Source: Lachnospiraceae bacterium (lineage in GTDB: Bacteria; Bacillota; Clostridia; Lachnospirales; Lachnospiraceae). From it: 32,604 nucleotides of DNA. The notes beneath the pieces are model-generated. The model did no database searches, was not told the DNA's origin, and was given only the letters and a program-made list of their open reading frames with translations. Position numbers and translations under genes: made by a program. The stretch spans positions 1 through 32,604 of the forward strand of contig CAAGJU010000128.1 in assembly GCA_900770225.1 (NCBI GenBank), read 5' to 3'. Every line of letters begins with the position of its first letter. Positions within the stretch are counted from its first letter, which is position 1. This document shows, piece after piece, positions 32,472 to 32,604 of this stretch.

Positions 32472-32604
32472 TAATTTAGGGTACTTTGAAAAAACTTCTG
32501 TTGGTATGTCTGATCATCAATGATCCTCTTCTGTTAATTCTTCTTTAGCGGCTGGAGTGATGATCAACCGGATCAAGGGCACGGGGAAAGAGCTCCGAAT
32601 GTAA
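32472..32604 (+). other. Frameshifted remnant of the preceding GT-C-like gene
   Basis: These 133 bases have no usable gene of their own. One frame (32480-32545) reads KLLLVCLIINDPLLLILL, a membrane-helix-like stretch, and ends at TAG 32546. A second frame continues with SLAAGVMINRIKGTGKELRM and ends in TAA at the last base. Read together, they look like the next membrane helix and loop of the interrupted protein, separated by at least two frameshifts. The reading is tentative because the paralogue is only distantly similar here. Confidence 0.4.

Noticed and set aside
1..32604. tRNA, rRNA, CRISPR arrays, insertion sequences, att sites and riboswitches
   Set aside because: None seen. Intergenic gaps are all short (the longest is 93 nt before 398, plus 133 nt of remnant at the right end), and no transposase, integrase or direct-repeat array was found.

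Overview
The window is a polysaccharide (capsule or exopolysaccharide) biosynthesis locus of about 32 kb. It starts directly after the 3' end of a chaperonin gene, groEL. Moderate GC, Shine-Dalgarno-led internal genes, an EpsG-type polymerase, and capE/capF/capG homologues close to the staphylococcal ones point to a Bacillota (Firmicutes) genome. An erysipelotrichial or similar gut lineage is my guess, with low confidence. I see no rRNA, tRNA, CRISPR array, transposase or phage gene.

Layout. 2-304: groEL tail, then a terminator. 398-3972 (+): two GT-C-like membrane proteins and a GtrA-family protein. 3996-5285 (-): glycosyltransferase. 5348-6382 (+): acyltransferase-3. 6386-7480 (-): EpsD-like glycosyltransferase. 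7525-16872 (+): a tight eight-gene run (GT-C-like protein, initiating phosphoglycosyltransferase, CapE, VioA-like aminotransferase, LicD, two GT-A glycosyltransferases, first flippase). 16874-19678 (-): GT-C-like protein and glycosyltransferase. 19740-32471 (+): a ten-gene run (glycosyltransferases, second flippase, CapF, EpsG polymerase, CapG, a large membrane protein, and a truncated GT-C-like gene). The last 133 bases look like frameshifted remnants of that truncated gene.

How it works together (inference). The phosphoglycosyltransferase at 9176 starts the repeat unit on undecaprenyl phosphate. Up to nine cytoplasmic glycosyltransferases extend it. CapE, CapF and CapG would supply UDP-N-acetyl-L-fucosamine. 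The aminotransferase may make an amino sugar. LicD and the acyltransferase would decorate. One or both Wzx-type flippases export the unit and the EpsG-like protein polymerises it. Six GT-C-like membrane proteins plus GtrA suggest extra glycosylation on the outer face of the membrane from polyprenyl-phosphate sugars. No Wzz/chain-length regulator, BY-kinase, LytR-CpsA-Psr ligase or polyprenyl-phosphate sugar synthase is in the window.

Two things stand out. Several genes that start transcription units have a TATAAT-like box only 7-11 nt before the start codon and no Shine-Dalgarno sequence, which predicts nearly leaderless mRNAs. Second, the locus carries an unusual number of paralogous GT-C-like proteins, two flippases and a duplicated glycosyltransferase, as if two export modules had been merged.
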